From: Prunella strophiata
Taxonomy: Eukaryota > Chordata > Aves > Passeriformes > Prunellidae
Direction: 5' to 3'
Length of the DNA: 64,000 bases
NCBI GenBank assembly: GCA_036583965.1
Contig: JAZBQD010000017.1
Span: 27,500,385 to 27,564,384 of the forward strand
A program made the position numbers and the translations under genes. Shown piece after piece: positions 9,801 through 21,005 of the stretch (position 1 is the first letter of the stretch; the number at the start of each line of letters is the position of its first letter). The notes beneath the pieces are model-generated. The model was not told the origin of the DNA and made no database searches. It saw only the letters and a list, made by a program, of their open reading frames with translations.

Positions 9801-11879
9801 GAAAATTTTACAAATGAACACTTAAGTGGTTTGTCCTATGCAGAGGCCATACATACTTATCATTCTGTCATGACTCAAAGTTCTTGGGATTTTCCATGAT
9901 GGTAATGTGTTTTTGTGTCTCCATGTCACCTTTCTTGTAAAAGCAATGGAGACATTGAGATATGAAGTCAGTGAGTTTTTGTCTGTGTCTTTACATCTAG
10001 CTAAGAAGCATAAAGAGATTGCAAAACTGTAAAGCAGTCAGAATGTCAATTGGAAGATATTCCAGCTTCATGGATTTCTAGTCTAATACACTGTCCTAGG
10101 GTATGCTTACTTCAGCTTGACAACCACCTGTGTGGACTGCCAGGAGAATAGGCATGGAGGAGAGGCATATCCAGGCATCATTATCCCATTACTCCCAACT
10201 TTCAGGGGTTATTGATGCCACCAAGACATGTTGGAGCAGTCAGAGAAGAGTAGCCACGGTACACAAAACACAGGTATGGAAATGGTGATTTTAAATACTC
10301 TTCAGACAAGGATTAATAACACTGGCTGAGCAAAGTTATGATGGGTAGGTGCTAAATGACTCTGAGTCATGGCATCAGCGTGGCACCTAAATTGCTGCAA
10401 GGCTGAATATTGGTCCACCTTGAATATCTGCAGTATTGTCTCTGGAAAACTTTTCTGAAAACTGGAAAATCCACAGAACCCTCCTCACATGGAACTGAAG
10501 TCCTGCTGCTAGGAAATGGTTAACTCACTGCTACCAGCTGGAGGCTAAATAACTACAACTGAATTGCCAGTCACATTTCTATGGATGTGCTAATCTCAAA
10601 CTGTGGCTACCTAAGCAAATTCTGAAAATAACTGAGTGTACAAGTAGTCAATCACAAATTAGAAAAAGTAAGTATTAATATAGGGCACTAAAACAAAGAG
10701 AAAGTTTCTGGGAAAGTACAGGAACTGCGGTCTCTGTGCCACTTGCTCTTAGCTTTTCCTTTTGCCAACTGGGAAACAGGATGGTAGGAACCAGCAGCTG
10801 GAAAAATGGTTTGCATTTGGGCAATTTGTAAAAAAATTCTGTAATAAAGATTCAACTTCAGTTAAATGAGAGTCCAATTGATTTCCCCCCCTGTTCTTAT
10901 TCCAAAGATGTCACAAAGACATGCCACATCAGACCTGTCAGGTTTCTGTGATGACAATAATGCTAGAAACATGAAAAAAAAAACGAAGCAAAACAGACAA
11001 ACAGAAAAGCAGTGAATTGACCACAGGAAAGTTATACACTTTAAGCAAGAAATCTAGATCTGTTATTGAGTAAACTATAAAACCTTCTTGAATAAACCAG
11101 AAATTTTAAGTATACCCCTTAAAAATAGGATTGTGGTATTTTTTTACCAGAATGGATAATTTCTAGTTTGCAATTTCCCTTATAATTAAGAATTATGCAC
11201 TGCACTCAGCCTTATTTGCAGTTTTGAAGGATAAATTCTGTCCATCTATGAAAATATGTTAAACACATTCTGTATTTTTAACAAATCAAGCTATCATCTA
11301 ACCTTTTGAGGATGGAGCTTCTCAAAGATAGACAGTAGTCACTTCCATTCACATCATCATGCAATACAAAATAATATTTCATTCTTTACATGGTTGCAGA
11401 AATTATCTGCATCAGGAAGAAGCAGCAAAAACATCTAAACTGAGTCTTAACTAATTTTTAAGACATTATTTTGCACATAAAAGCAAGGAAGAAAGGGGAG
11501 GAAAACAAAATTTAAGTAGTTGTGCCAAATTGCAGAAGTACACCCTTTACATAGAATTTGTGGTTTTGTCCTTCCATGAACAGGGACAGAAATGAGAGTG
11601 CAGTTAAGTATATTGCTGCACTTAAACTGAAGACCAGCTTGCTTCTGAAAGAATCTCACAAATACACAACTTTAAGCACACCCAAACTCTATATACTCCA
11701 AATTCTAAATCTTTCCTGCTTTTAGTCCATTACTTTTTAAGACAGTACAGAAAAAGACCTTATCAACATCTTAAATGAGAAGATAGTTTAAAAAATAATA
11801 AAAAGGAGGTACATCCTCAATTCTCATGGAAATTTCCATGATTTCTTCAAGAAGAGCAAAACACCATGCAATTATGTGC
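6846..11879. other. Unclassified sequence, no gene seen
   Basis: Some 5 kb of mostly AT-rich DNA. The stretch 6850-7270 is more GC-rich and holds a short interferon-element-like inverted motif (7102-7129). Frames such as 7502-7858 (+) have biased, T-rich-driven composition and no domain. I recognise no transposable element, though old unclassifiable ones are likely. Confidence 0.5.
7102..7129. promoter_or_regulatory. ISRE/IRF-like motif with perfect inverted repeat
   Basis: The + strand reads 'ggtttcagttcagtttccc' then 'gagggaaac'. On the minus strand this gives GAAACTGAACTGAAAC, with GAAA-type units spaced as in interferon-stimulated response elements. The arms GTTTCCC (7114-7120) and GGGAAAC (7123-7129) form a perfect inverted repeat around 'ga'. 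No promoter or gene is visible nearby, so function is speculative. Confidence 0.3.
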
Positions 11880-12340
11880 CTGAAACATTGATTTGGATCA
11901 CACGATTTAATTAGCAAATTACGCCTTTGTAGAACTTTTCAGAGAATGATAGAGGAAAAGAAAGTAGGTCTTCAATTCGTCATTCTTAATTATCTCTTTA
12001 TCAGAATTGTTATTTAATTAATGCCTCTGATTAAGTTTGTTTCATTAAATTATGAGATCTGAATCATACTATAAGACCTGTATAGACTTATGAATTTTAA
12101 GAGGTAAGGAAGCTGGTCCAGTATGTGTCAGCTTGACATCTAAATTATTAATATTTTTGTTAATGTACTAATGAGTTGCTGGTTTGCTACCTTAATAAGA
12201 ACTGTACAATTGTACAATTGCTGTCTCATCTTTGTCTTTAGCCTGGCATTATGAAATAACAGTTATTCATAGGACCCTAATTTTTAATCACTTAGGTTTA
12301 CTAACAACCTTTAAGACCAAGTGATTTTCACAAAGAAGGG
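11880..12340. other. AT-rich, repeat-free stretch; candidate conserved noncoding element
   Basis: The stretch has many TAATTA/ATTA-type homeodomain cores, balanced complexity and no repeat features. It includes a perfect 14-bp palindrome TGTACAATTGTACA at 12203-12216. These are the superficial marks of a developmental enhancer, but conservation cannot be judged from one sequence. Confidence 0.2.
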
Positions 12341-15300
12341 CTTGAAATATTTTCTTTGCTTTAATTCACATAGTATTTGGGGTGATTTAGCTGGGTATTT
12401 TTTTTTGTTGTTGTTGTTTTTCTTCATTTTTGTTTTGTTTTGTTTTTGATTGCATCTGTTTTGAATGAAGTTGCAAGTTATAGAAAAACAGAAGAATAAA
12501 CTAAAATAGTTACATGGTATGAACTTTTACTGTTGTGACAAGCATAATGAGATAAAGATGGTGGGTTTGCCTTTCATTAGTAGAATAGTTTTGGAAATCT
12601 AATCTTTATCTCAATGGAATTCTAGTCACAGTCATATTTCTTTATCTTCCCCATTAAGCATTTAGACACTTTAAAAGTTCTTTAAAGATCAACCTTAGGT
12701 AATTTCTGTCCAAGAAATGAGACGAGAAACATTGCTGCACAGAAAATTAAGGATTTATTGCATATCACCATAAGGCTAAGGATAAAAGTCATAATGCCAA
12801 GGCATTCACCATAAATGTGCATCTTGAAGAGCAACTTTTAACAAGGCCCTTGATTCATTATCATCCTGATAGTTGTTCCTTTGTTGATGCTGTTCATGTT
12901 CCTCCATTTCATCAATTCAGGTACTTCTACTGTAATCCAATGTACCAATAAATGGGAGAAAAGGAAAGAGTTCTTACTGATGAAATTATTAAAAGAATTT
13001 TGCTTTTTTTTTTTTTTGAAAAGAGTTAAAATTTAGCTTTCATATTGTTCTTTATTGCAATAGATATTTCTTAGAATCACTAGAGTTTACATATTATATT
13101 ACTGCAGTTACTAGAATAACTAGAATTTACTAGAATTCCTGGAATTTACAACATTATTTCTAGAATATGACCCAATCAGAGAACAATGAAACTCTTAATT
13201 ACAAAATAAAATGTCTAAAATATTCCAAGTTAATTTCAAAAAGTGCAAGTTTGGAAAGAAAAAAAAAAAGACAAATATTAGAAATACTTTTCTGAATACT
13301 TATTTTTTAACTTAAAAATAATTTTCTTACCCAAGCAAAAATATATCCCTAAATACAAGCAAACCAGAAGATTCTTCATTCATAACAAGACACTGAATCA
13401 GGTTTGTTTATAAGGTGAATACATTTCTAGTATGATCACTATCAGCTACTACCAGAACATATCCCAGATTTCCTGTATGAGTAAATAGATTTGTGTTGTA
13501 CTTCTAAATGACTTTGAATCATTCATGCAACATTCAGTAGGACTAGCTTTAACGGTAGACAAAGAAGTTACAGTGACAAGGAAATTTCTTCATTGCAAGT
13601 TACCAGAGAAAACTCCTTTCCAGTTGAAGTTACTAGCTTAATCCAGCCGGTATCTATAGAGATGTTTTAATGGCTGGTAAAGTGTTTTCTATTCCACCTT
13701 GAAAATAGGCTGGGTCTGGCCTAAATTACATTCACAAAAGGTTTCACGACATATTTTTTTGTTATATAAGCTGTTTGGATTTCCTGTTTATGATTTATAG
13801 TGGCTGCGTGTTTTCCTTCCTCAGTTGAAAAGCAAAAAACATAAGAATTAATGTCTAGTTTTAGACAGAATCAATAATATAATCAACAAGAAACAATTCA
13901 AGTTTAATGTCTATTCTGCTAAAGATTAATCCATAAGAAGATTACAATTTCAAATGAACCTGTTTCTCAAAACAGGTGAAACTAAAACTTTCTTCAGAAT
14001 TATATTGTTGCACTCAAATAGTTTGCTAGAGTTCACTATATCCCCAGATAAATAAACTCCATAGTTTCACAATACAACACGGGGCAAAGTTTTCCTTCTG
14101 CTAAGCAGGAATTTCAACCTTCTGGGTAATGCCTCCCAAACTACTCAGAACAGGCAGGGAATTTCCCCCAGTTTTCACCATGGATTTATTATTGTAGCTC
14201 CACAACATGGAGCTGAATGACCTAAAAGCATGTTAATGCTGCTGCAGGACACATTAAAGTCATACAACAGCATTTTCCCTGAGTGGGTGTATTCATCTCA
14301 TTTAATAAAGATTATGAGTGACTGCACCCTTTTTTTGGCTATGACACAACTCAAGGATAGAGAAATTTAATAGCATATTAGTCATCTGCCCAGAGGTAAA
14401 GTATTTCATAATGAACTGAAAAGCCAGAAAATTGTGTCTATGTGTGTGTTTTAATATTGCTCTGTTCATACTAATGAAATTTATGCAAAGCACCACAAAA
14501 ACTGATGAGTGTACATGCATAACGTGACTGAAAGACACTGCAGGTTGCGTTAGGGTGAGGTGTTAAATTATTTATTACATGTCAAGTTAGTTTTTTTCTT
14601 TTAATTGCCTTCCTGGTATTTTGAAATTATTTTTGTTGTTTAATATGAAATTAATACCATAAAGATCAAGAAAAAAAATCACATTTTTGTTCCTGCTGCA
14701 CTGTGTGCCTTGCCCAATGAAGATGGCAAAGGCAGGAGTGTCCCAAAACATCTGTAGGTAGAAAACTTTGCACTTTTTTCATCTTTTAAAATACACAAGC
14801 AAGCTAGATGTGTGTACAAGTGAGGGGGAAGCAGGGAAAGGCCATGGTGATTCAGAGGACTGGCAGTGGAATAAAGAATATGTAGGAAAAGAGTTTTGCT
14901 TGCAGGCGTAAGGATGAGTGCTGCCACGGCCAAACTACTTGCTCACCTTTGGAGCCCAGAGCCCCGAGGTTACCCCCATGCTCCTCATGGGTGTTGGGCT
15001 TGGCTATGTGTGATGTGGGGACACCACGACCACTGCTGAGCCTGCCCTGACCCTTGCCCATGGAACACCAAGGTGACATTGCTGTGAGCAAGAGAAACCT
15101 GGGTTTCCTAGCTTCTTGGACTTAGTATAGCTGTCTACGCTTCTGTACTGTCAGCCTGGTGCCAAGGAGAAATGGATACATGCCCTTTACATCTAGCTGG
15201 GGCTGGAAATCAGCTGAGGGTCCAAAAAGCTGAGAGTGGCCAGGAGATCTGAAATCCTGGCTCTTTCACATGAGAGGAAGTTCTCCCATTCTACCTAAGC

Positions 15301-18300
15301 ATATGTGATACCAGTGCTCTTCAAAATCCTCCAAAGAACAGATTTTGGGAGCCCCATATACCTCGTGAGCCCCTAATTCTTCCTATGGAAACAGAGGCTC
15401 ATTTGGGGATTTTGCTGGGGGCTTGAGGAGTGAGAGATGGATTCCCTTCAGCTGGAATGCCTCCCCCACTGGAGGATTACTCACAGTGTCTGGGTGCCAG
15501 CCAGGAGCCGGATGGCAGGGTGCTGCCTCACAGGTCTGGGTCTCCTCCTGCAAGTACAGATCTGCCAAAGCTGGCTCATTCCTTTCTCTTGCAAACAGCA
15601 ATCTCCAAGCTGGGCTGCCAAGAGTGCTGGAGAATCTCCACTACTTCACCCCGCCTTCAGTTGAGGCCATCTGATACATGGTCAGGGACAAGCTCACAGC
15701 ATGTCCATCAGTTGGCTGTGACCAGGGGGAGGGAAAAATGGAGAAAAGACAAAAATCCATCATCTTATGTTTTTAACTAGCAGTTTTTAAAAACTTCTTG
15801 TGAGTGTCTTGGGAACTAGATAATAAATTGGTGTCTTTGGATTAAAGTTTCTGGATTTCTATTGAGTAGCTTTTAATAGGATTTTTACCAGTAGCTGTGT
15901 TGTTGTATGAGAACCAAGTGACCATTGAATATTTTAAAACCTACAGTGATTATTAAATTCTTCTCCAATCATCTTCAGTGAAAATTTTATTCTTGCTGGG
16001 AACGTGCACCCAAGAAGAGGTTAAGAAAGCCTGGAAGAGACTCTTGCTCATATTAGAGCACAATGCTTTGTGATGAGCAGCTGAAAATTGTTTTAAGGAA
16101 AGAGCAGGAAAAGCTGCAGACCCAAACAAATCACAAGTGCTGCAGGCAGCTCTGCTTAGAGCAAAGGTGCGCTTAAAACTTTCACTGGACTGAGGTATGA
16201 AGTACAAATTATCTCCCCACAACCAAAATCAAGATTCCTAAATCAGCTCACATGTATTTGATGTCTTAACCCCAATGCTATTGTGATTTATTAAAATTAA
16301 GTATAAAAATTAAGTATAAAATATAGATAATGTAAATATATTTATGTCTTTCAACAATGTAATAAAATGGGTAATATACAAACAAAAATACTCTTGCTCT
16401 CAATCACCACCACCGTACACCAGAGCTATCTATTTTTTATTTGTCCAGAATGCATGGTTTGGTAGAACCACGATTGATAAAGCTAAAAAGTTCTTAGATG
16501 ATTCTGGTTTTGTTTTTTTTAAATTGATCCCCCACAACTTTATTTTATTTTGAGTCATGCTTAACATTAATAACTCTTCAAAGGATTTGTTTTCTTCAGG
16601 TTTTGAGGTTTTCAGAAAATCTGCAAAGATGGTCATTGGTCTTGAAAAAATCTTATGCATGAAATTTCAGAGTACATTAATTTTTTTTCTTTTCCTAGTG
16701 AGGGCAAAGTCACTCACGAGGGAGAGGACAGAATTCTTTGGCTTGTTGAAAATCACCTTTCTAGATGCATGCCTGGGCAAATGAATACTATAAAATGCTC
16801 TTTCCAGAAACCAGTGCAAAAATCTGTAACAATATAACAAATTTGTTTATTTTCATAATAGCATGACAGTTATGGAATTCTAGTGCACTTGTTGCTGTCT
16901 TAAAACAAGTATATACAGTACATTTTACCTAATTGTAAGGAAGTTTGCTTTTCTGATTTTTAATTACAGTTTGTATAAACAGCTTCAAAACCAGACCTGT
17001 GCAGCATCAAAGCATTGTGTTACAAGGGGCCTGAGCTTATTATGTATTGACTAACATCAGAAGTAAACTGCTCTAATTTCAAACAGAATTGATATTTGCC
17101 CATATTTCTCTTACTGCTTACTAATAAACATTGTTTAAAAGTTATCCACTCCTACTTACATAACCTGCTTTCATGTCATGCTATTGATTGTTTTGCAAAA
17201 CCTCTCAGCTGGCAGGATGTTAGTTGGAAACTCAGAGATACAGTACAATCTTCTAAGTGTTTTTCTTCAGAAATTAAAGAGATTTTTTTTTTTACATTGC
17301 CTAAAACAAATGTGTGATTTCTGGTGCTCAGACTTAGCGTGTCAAAACTCAGCTTTCCTGTAATATTCCTCCTGATTTATGGTTTTAAGAATGACTAAAT
17401 AAGAACCACCTTTTTTTTTTTTTTTTTCCCCAAGCAGACATACAAATATGTAGTTCACATTTTTTCCATGTCATTTTTTAAAATTTTCTTCATGCTGGTT
17501 TTATTCTGTCCCAAAATAGATCGTGAATACAATAGTCAATATACACACTTTCCTTATATAAACATTATTTCAATGCCTAATAAAAAATGTAATAATTGGG
17601 AAAAAGAAATTTATCAATTTGTAAACAAATTTTCAAAAGCCATGTGAGATAACAACCACACATCATAAAAGTTATTTATATTAAAGAACATCTACTTCAA
17701 GATTCCACAGAATTTCACTGAAAAAGTGAAAGCAGCTGGTGATGCCAGAGTGGGTAATGTAAACATGATTATGTGGATAGGTCACAGAGTACTGAGAAAG
17801 TATGAACAAGCTCCCCAAGAAAGGCCAAAGATTTTGTGGAGACTTTTGTATCTCACCCCACCAATAATTTATAAACAGGAGGGAAGAAAGAGACTTAAGC
17901 AAGTTATGTAACCCAGTCTAACACAGTCCCAGACATTACATACCATGACTGCTTTTATAAAGGATCCCATAGCAACCTGAATTATTTCTGAAATGTCTGT
18001 TAATGTCTGTTATAAATTAGGTTAAATGTAATGTCAGGTTTTTTAAGCATCAGTATGCTCTCGTGAGTCATTCTTACTCATCCAAGAAACCTGGTTTTAG
18101 TGTAAAGGCATGGTAGACAGATGCACTGCAATTGTACCTCTTTTGATTTTTTAAAAATAAAATTACTACCTTATTTAGTGTGTGCCTACTTGTTAGCTGA
18201 GAAGGAATATGTCCTAAAATGTTATAAAAAGCAGGATTATGAAGTTCAATTGCAGTATTACATAGCCTTACAGACAATTATGGAGATCTATCAAACTGAA

Positions 18301-18787
18301 AAATACCAAGGGATTTTTCATCAGACCTACACAGAAACACTCTCTTTCTCTACAACAGAGCATGTAAAGTAATAAATGTTATATTTATGATGTTGGGAAA
18401 TGGAGAGATAAGGAAGACCTAAAGTACAAATGAAAAAATATACCAAGTATGTCAGAAAAGAAGAACACATATTTATTTTTGCCAAGCCTTTGACCTCCCC
18501 CGTACGAGCAAACTGCATTGCTATGTGTGATTCTGAATGGTCTACACAGAAAAAAGAATCAAACAATAATTAACTAACTAACTAGAAACTCTACAAAAAT
18601 ACACTCTAAATTAACTTCTTCCAGAACCCGGTGTCCTGAATTTGGATAAGAAATATAAACTGCCTCAAATACATTAACTTTTTAAGAGCATTTGCATAAA
18701 TGGAAGAAACAGAAGAGGAACAGCTGTGATGCTTCAGAGAAAACACCACAGCTTATTATTGGGTAAAAATCACAGGCTCCATGCTAA
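12341..18787. other. Unclassified AT-rich intergenic sequence
   Basis: No gene is recognised. Contents include T-runs (13005-13017; T17 at 17411-17427), a short direct duplication of 'aaaattaagtata' near 16293-16320, and a more GC-rich patch at 14930-15780 where several short frames overlap on both strands. That patch has no domain or clear splice pattern. The stretch 12700-12960 might be a decayed LTR on the minus strand, but I could not convince myself. Confidence 0.45.
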
Positions 18788-18805
18788 AGCTCTTTGGGAC
18801 ACAAA

Positions 18806-19567
18806 ATGTGGTCCAGAGCCAGGAAAGTGTCTGGGAGCAGAACTAGACTTCCAAAGACCTGCAAGAGCAATTTAATCTTGGATACCACTTGTCCAAACCT
18901 AACAGCCCATGGTGGCTTGGAGACAGGCAGAGCAGTAACCTCACACAAACAGCTGTACATAACATCTGTACCAGACATCAGTGAGGAGGGTCCCACACAG
19001 CCACAGTCTGCCCCAGAAGATCACTCTGTTCACTTTGCCACTCCAGATTCTATCCATGCCTTTGAAGATTTATATGCTGCCTTTTTCTTTGCCAAGTGTC
19101 TCACAGCACTGTGTAAGGCCCGAGAACCAAGGGGAAAAACAAGTGAATCTAATATTTCCAACATTATGACATGGGACGACTCAAAAATGACAAAAAGAAG
19201 TTTTGCAGCCCATGAAGTCTCACTTCAAGGAAAAGACACATCTACCTTCAGATTTTTAGCTTTACAGTCAAATTTTTACTTTTTCCTATTTTATGTATGC
19301 TTATATAAAAATACATTTGCTTTCATGTGCATATTTCTGTGTTTGGTACATAAAGATCAGCACAGAAACATATTGGCTTCCTCTCCTTTTCTCATTCACA
19401 AAAATTTTGATATAATAGCTTATAAGAAGCCTCTTACCATAAGTGTGGTTTCAGTTCTTTCATTTAAATTGGTACCTAGAAAGAAATACCCACACACATA
19501 TATACAAACGTGCATGCACATGTGCATGTGCTTAGATAAAGGAGAGGTAAAATTCTCATCCATGTGA
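18806..19567 (+). other. Unusually long open frame, coding status doubtful
   Basis: From the first ATG at 18806 the frame stays open for 253 codons, with the in-frame upstream stop at 18785-18787. In DNA this AT-rich such a run is rare by chance. The first half encodes a mixed hydrophilic sequence with no motif I know. The second half is rich in Phe, Tyr, Cys and Leu (a hydrophobic run FYFFLFYVCLY, then LFLCL-like sequence), as expected from translating T-rich noncoding DNA. No Kozak-quality start, polyadenylation signal or splice context stands out. The frame could be an orphan or TE-derived ORF, an exon of a long noncoding RNA, or chance. Confidence 0.2.
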
Positions 19568-20964
19568 CTCCCTCTTTAAGGAAAAATTTGACTTGGGACC
19601 AAGTCAGCATACCCACTCTGCTTACCAAATATTAATATCTGTTTTGATTTTTGATAACTTAAATGAGTCAGATGATCACATATTTTTACTGTCCTTCTAT
19701 CCATCATAAGTAGCAAGTAAAGTGAAAACCCCGTAAATTACTGTGACACTGCACACATGGAAGCCCTAATTTTCAGCAATGCATATCTTTGGTCGTTCAC
19801 GTCCTCCTAATCTTGTTCTCAAGACAGACAGGTCATGCAATGAAGCCTGGTATCAAAATTATTTTTTAGACTAATGCCTGCTCTTTTAAAAACAGCAGGA
19901 GCTTCACCTTTAACTATGTAACATGCTTCAAATTTATCTTTGACATTAAAAAGAATATGAAAGGTGCAGCTGTTTTTGCACCACACTGAGCACCTAATAT
20001 AATAAAGTGGACTGTTTCAAGTCATAAAAATAAAAAATTATTCTTTTGCTCTTCAATTGACGTCTTGCCTGCCAATATTTAGGGAAATGCTTTAATTTTC
20101 TACAATAAAAATCACCAAAACTCAAATAAATGTTCCGTTATCATTCCAAAATTAAGCCATGAATAGAACACCTGTGCACCTTTTGTCTGATCTGGCACAT
20201 CATATAGGCCCTGTAAATGCAAATATTGCAGCTGTATACAGCATTCCCACATGTTAATATTTACAGTTGGAATTAGTGAATTTTTTTCATTTATAGCATT
20301 CTAGTTTGTCTGAATTATGAGTACAGCATCAGACTGGTAAGACTGGAAAACGAAGAAGAATATAAGTAACATGAACCAGTAGTTGATTTATGTTAAAACT
20401 AATCAACTAAATTGTGATGTCATTGCAACTCTTGAATTTATAGTCTACTTTGCTGTTAACACTTGAATTATCCCATCCCTTTTGTAAATATTGAGGTCTG
20501 CAGGCTGGAATTCTCTATCCAAACAACCTGTCCTCTGCAGACAACAAAGTGAAACTCTTCACCAGCACCAAGTGCACAGGTAACCTCGGAGTTAAAGGGG
20601 ATCATTGTAAAGAAGTGGTCAGTCTCTCTCTCTGCCCAGCTGGTTCCACTCCTCAGGGCAAGAGAAGTCTCAGCAGACATATCTAACATATTCATATTGC
20701 AGAAGGGTTTTCATGCAGGAAGCATAACTTTTGGGGTAAGCAAGGAATGCTGTGCGTCAAATATTTCAGTGCAAGCTTTATAAAAGCATGGGCAAAGTAA
20801 ACTCAGGCTGCTGGAAAGATGTCCAGATTTCCTCTGGGAAAAAGTGAGGGTATAGGAACTTGATTTTTTGCAACATTTTTCCTTTCTGTTATTATGTACA
20901 GCAACTGAAACTTCCCATCAAGAAAATCTAAATGCTATATTTCAGTTACATGTGTAATCCCCCC

Positions 20965-20967
<3 letters not shown>
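19568..20967. other. Unclassified AT-rich sequence, possible noncoding element
   Basis: No gene or repeat is recognised. The part 20020-20300 has complex, non-repetitive AT-rich sequence with an octamer-like ATGCAAAT-type core ('aaatgcaaat' near 20216) and 'gcagctgtatac', and looks like a possible conserved element. The minus frame at 20468-20695 shows no domain. Confidence 0.4.

Positions 20968-21004
<37 letters not shown>
20968..21004 (-). repeat. Poly-T run of 37 (poly-A on the minus strand)
   Basis: An uninterrupted run of 37 T preceded by a run of eight C ('aatccccccccaattt' type context). If it were a retroposon tail, the inserted sequence would lie at 21005 onward, read on the minus strand. 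That sequence shows no AATAAA and no match to a known gene or repeat, so a simple homopolymer is equally likely. Confidence 0.9.

Positions 21005-21005
<1 letters not shown>

Noticed and set aside
12700..12960. Possible LTR in minus orientation
   Set aside because: Only loose resemblance; no ends or diagnostic strings could be matched.
15423..15780. Three overlapping plus-strand frames of 75-116 codons
   Set aside because: Several frames open at once indicate base composition, not coding; no motif or splice sites fit.
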